12,059 nucleotides of DNA from CAZNLL01 sp964573885 (GTDB taxonomy: Bacteria; Desulfobacterota; DSM-4660; Desulfatiglandales; Desulfatiglandaceae). The notes under the pieces were generated by a model, which made no database searches, was not told the DNA's origin, and worked only from the letters and a program-made list of their open reading frames with translations. Position numbers and translations under genes: made by a program. The stretch covers positions 1 to 12,059 of the forward strand of contig CAZNLL010000118.1 in the NCBI GenBank assembly GCA_964573885.1, written 5' to 3'. This document shows, in pieces, positions 11,952 to 12,059 of this stretch (its first letter is position 1; the number at the start of each line of letters is the position of its first letter).

Positions 11952-12059
11952 ATGAAATATGCCGGCCAGCGAAATGTACAATGGATAGAGGCCGGCAGGA
12001 CCGTGGCCATGGGGCTGGTCATCGGGCGCGGTGCGGTCGCGGTGTTCCACGCCCTGCGC
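11952..12059 (+). CDS. Possible start of an unidentified gene running off the window
   Basis: ATG 11952 opens 36 codons to the edge without a stop (MKYAGQRNVQWIEAG then RTVAMGLVIGRGAVAVFHALR). GGAGG is present but only two bases from the ATG, which is too close. The EAGRTVAMGLV stretch faintly recalls the closing strand of EF-Tu-like domains (GGRTVGAGVV), but that is not enough to assign it. The opposite strand is also open over most of this stretch, so the coding strand is uncertain. Confidence 0.25.
   Translation, partial: MKYAGQRNVQWIEAGRTVAMGLVIGRGAVAVFHALR

Overview
The window looks like a chromosomal segment from an anaerobic, probably Desulfobacterota-type (deltaproteobacterial) organism. 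This is inferred, not proven. The reasons are small Gly/Arg-rich DUF5320-type proteins beside a DUF134 regulator, a CooT-type nickel protein and a UPF0282 metallo-hydrolase, an archaeal/actinobacterial-type inositol-3-phosphate synthase, a CamH-like gamma carbonic anhydrase and a sigma-54 promoter. Strong AGGAGG ribosome binding sites and sigma-70 promoters are present throughout.

Left part (1-3400): a C-terminal scrap of one enoyl-CoA hydratase and, on the other strand, a scrap of a PIN-domain (VapC-like) protein lie before an intact crotonase-family gene (661-1521) with a clear promoter and SD. A 2-oxo acid decarboxylase of the pyruvate/indolepyruvate decarboxylase family follows (1724-3382). 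The spacer between these two genes holds a nested inverted repeat in which two GGAGGA and two TCCTCC blocks alternate, so it could fold in two ways.

Middle part (3400-8130): inositol-3-phosphate synthase (3790-4956) has a long leader with several hairpins. A small cluster follows. A DUF134/UPF0251 DNA-binding protein sits behind a promoter that carries a perfect dyad operator, then come two tandem DUF5320 proteins, and the unit ends at a strong bidirectional terminator. Facing it on the minus strand is a second unit reading from a sigma-54 promoter at about 8119-8133: a DUF5320-like protein with a zinc-ribbon tail, a CooT family protein and a UPF0282 metallo-beta-lactamase-fold protein. Three proteins in the two units share a MP-x-x-DGTGP start but have different C-termini (none, coiled coil, zinc ribbon). 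This is the best candidate here for a poorly described system, plausibly in metal or metallocofactor handling.

Right part (8130-12059): a GGDEF scrap, then an NCS2 (xanthine/uracil-type) permease broken by a one-base shift in a G run at 9217-9220 and carrying a C-terminal domain that resembles a degenerate RsbW/GHKL ATPase, then a gamma carbonic anhydrase. Two divergent tRNA genes follow, Leu(CAA) on minus and Ala(GGC) on plus, with back-to-back promoters and a textbook terminator after tRNA-Ala. The last 350 bases are mostly unassigned. They hold a possible degraded minus-strand reading frame and a short plus-strand frame running off the edge.

Four partial gene relics and two apparent homopolymer shifts suggest a decaying genome region, or uncorrected base errors in the assembly.
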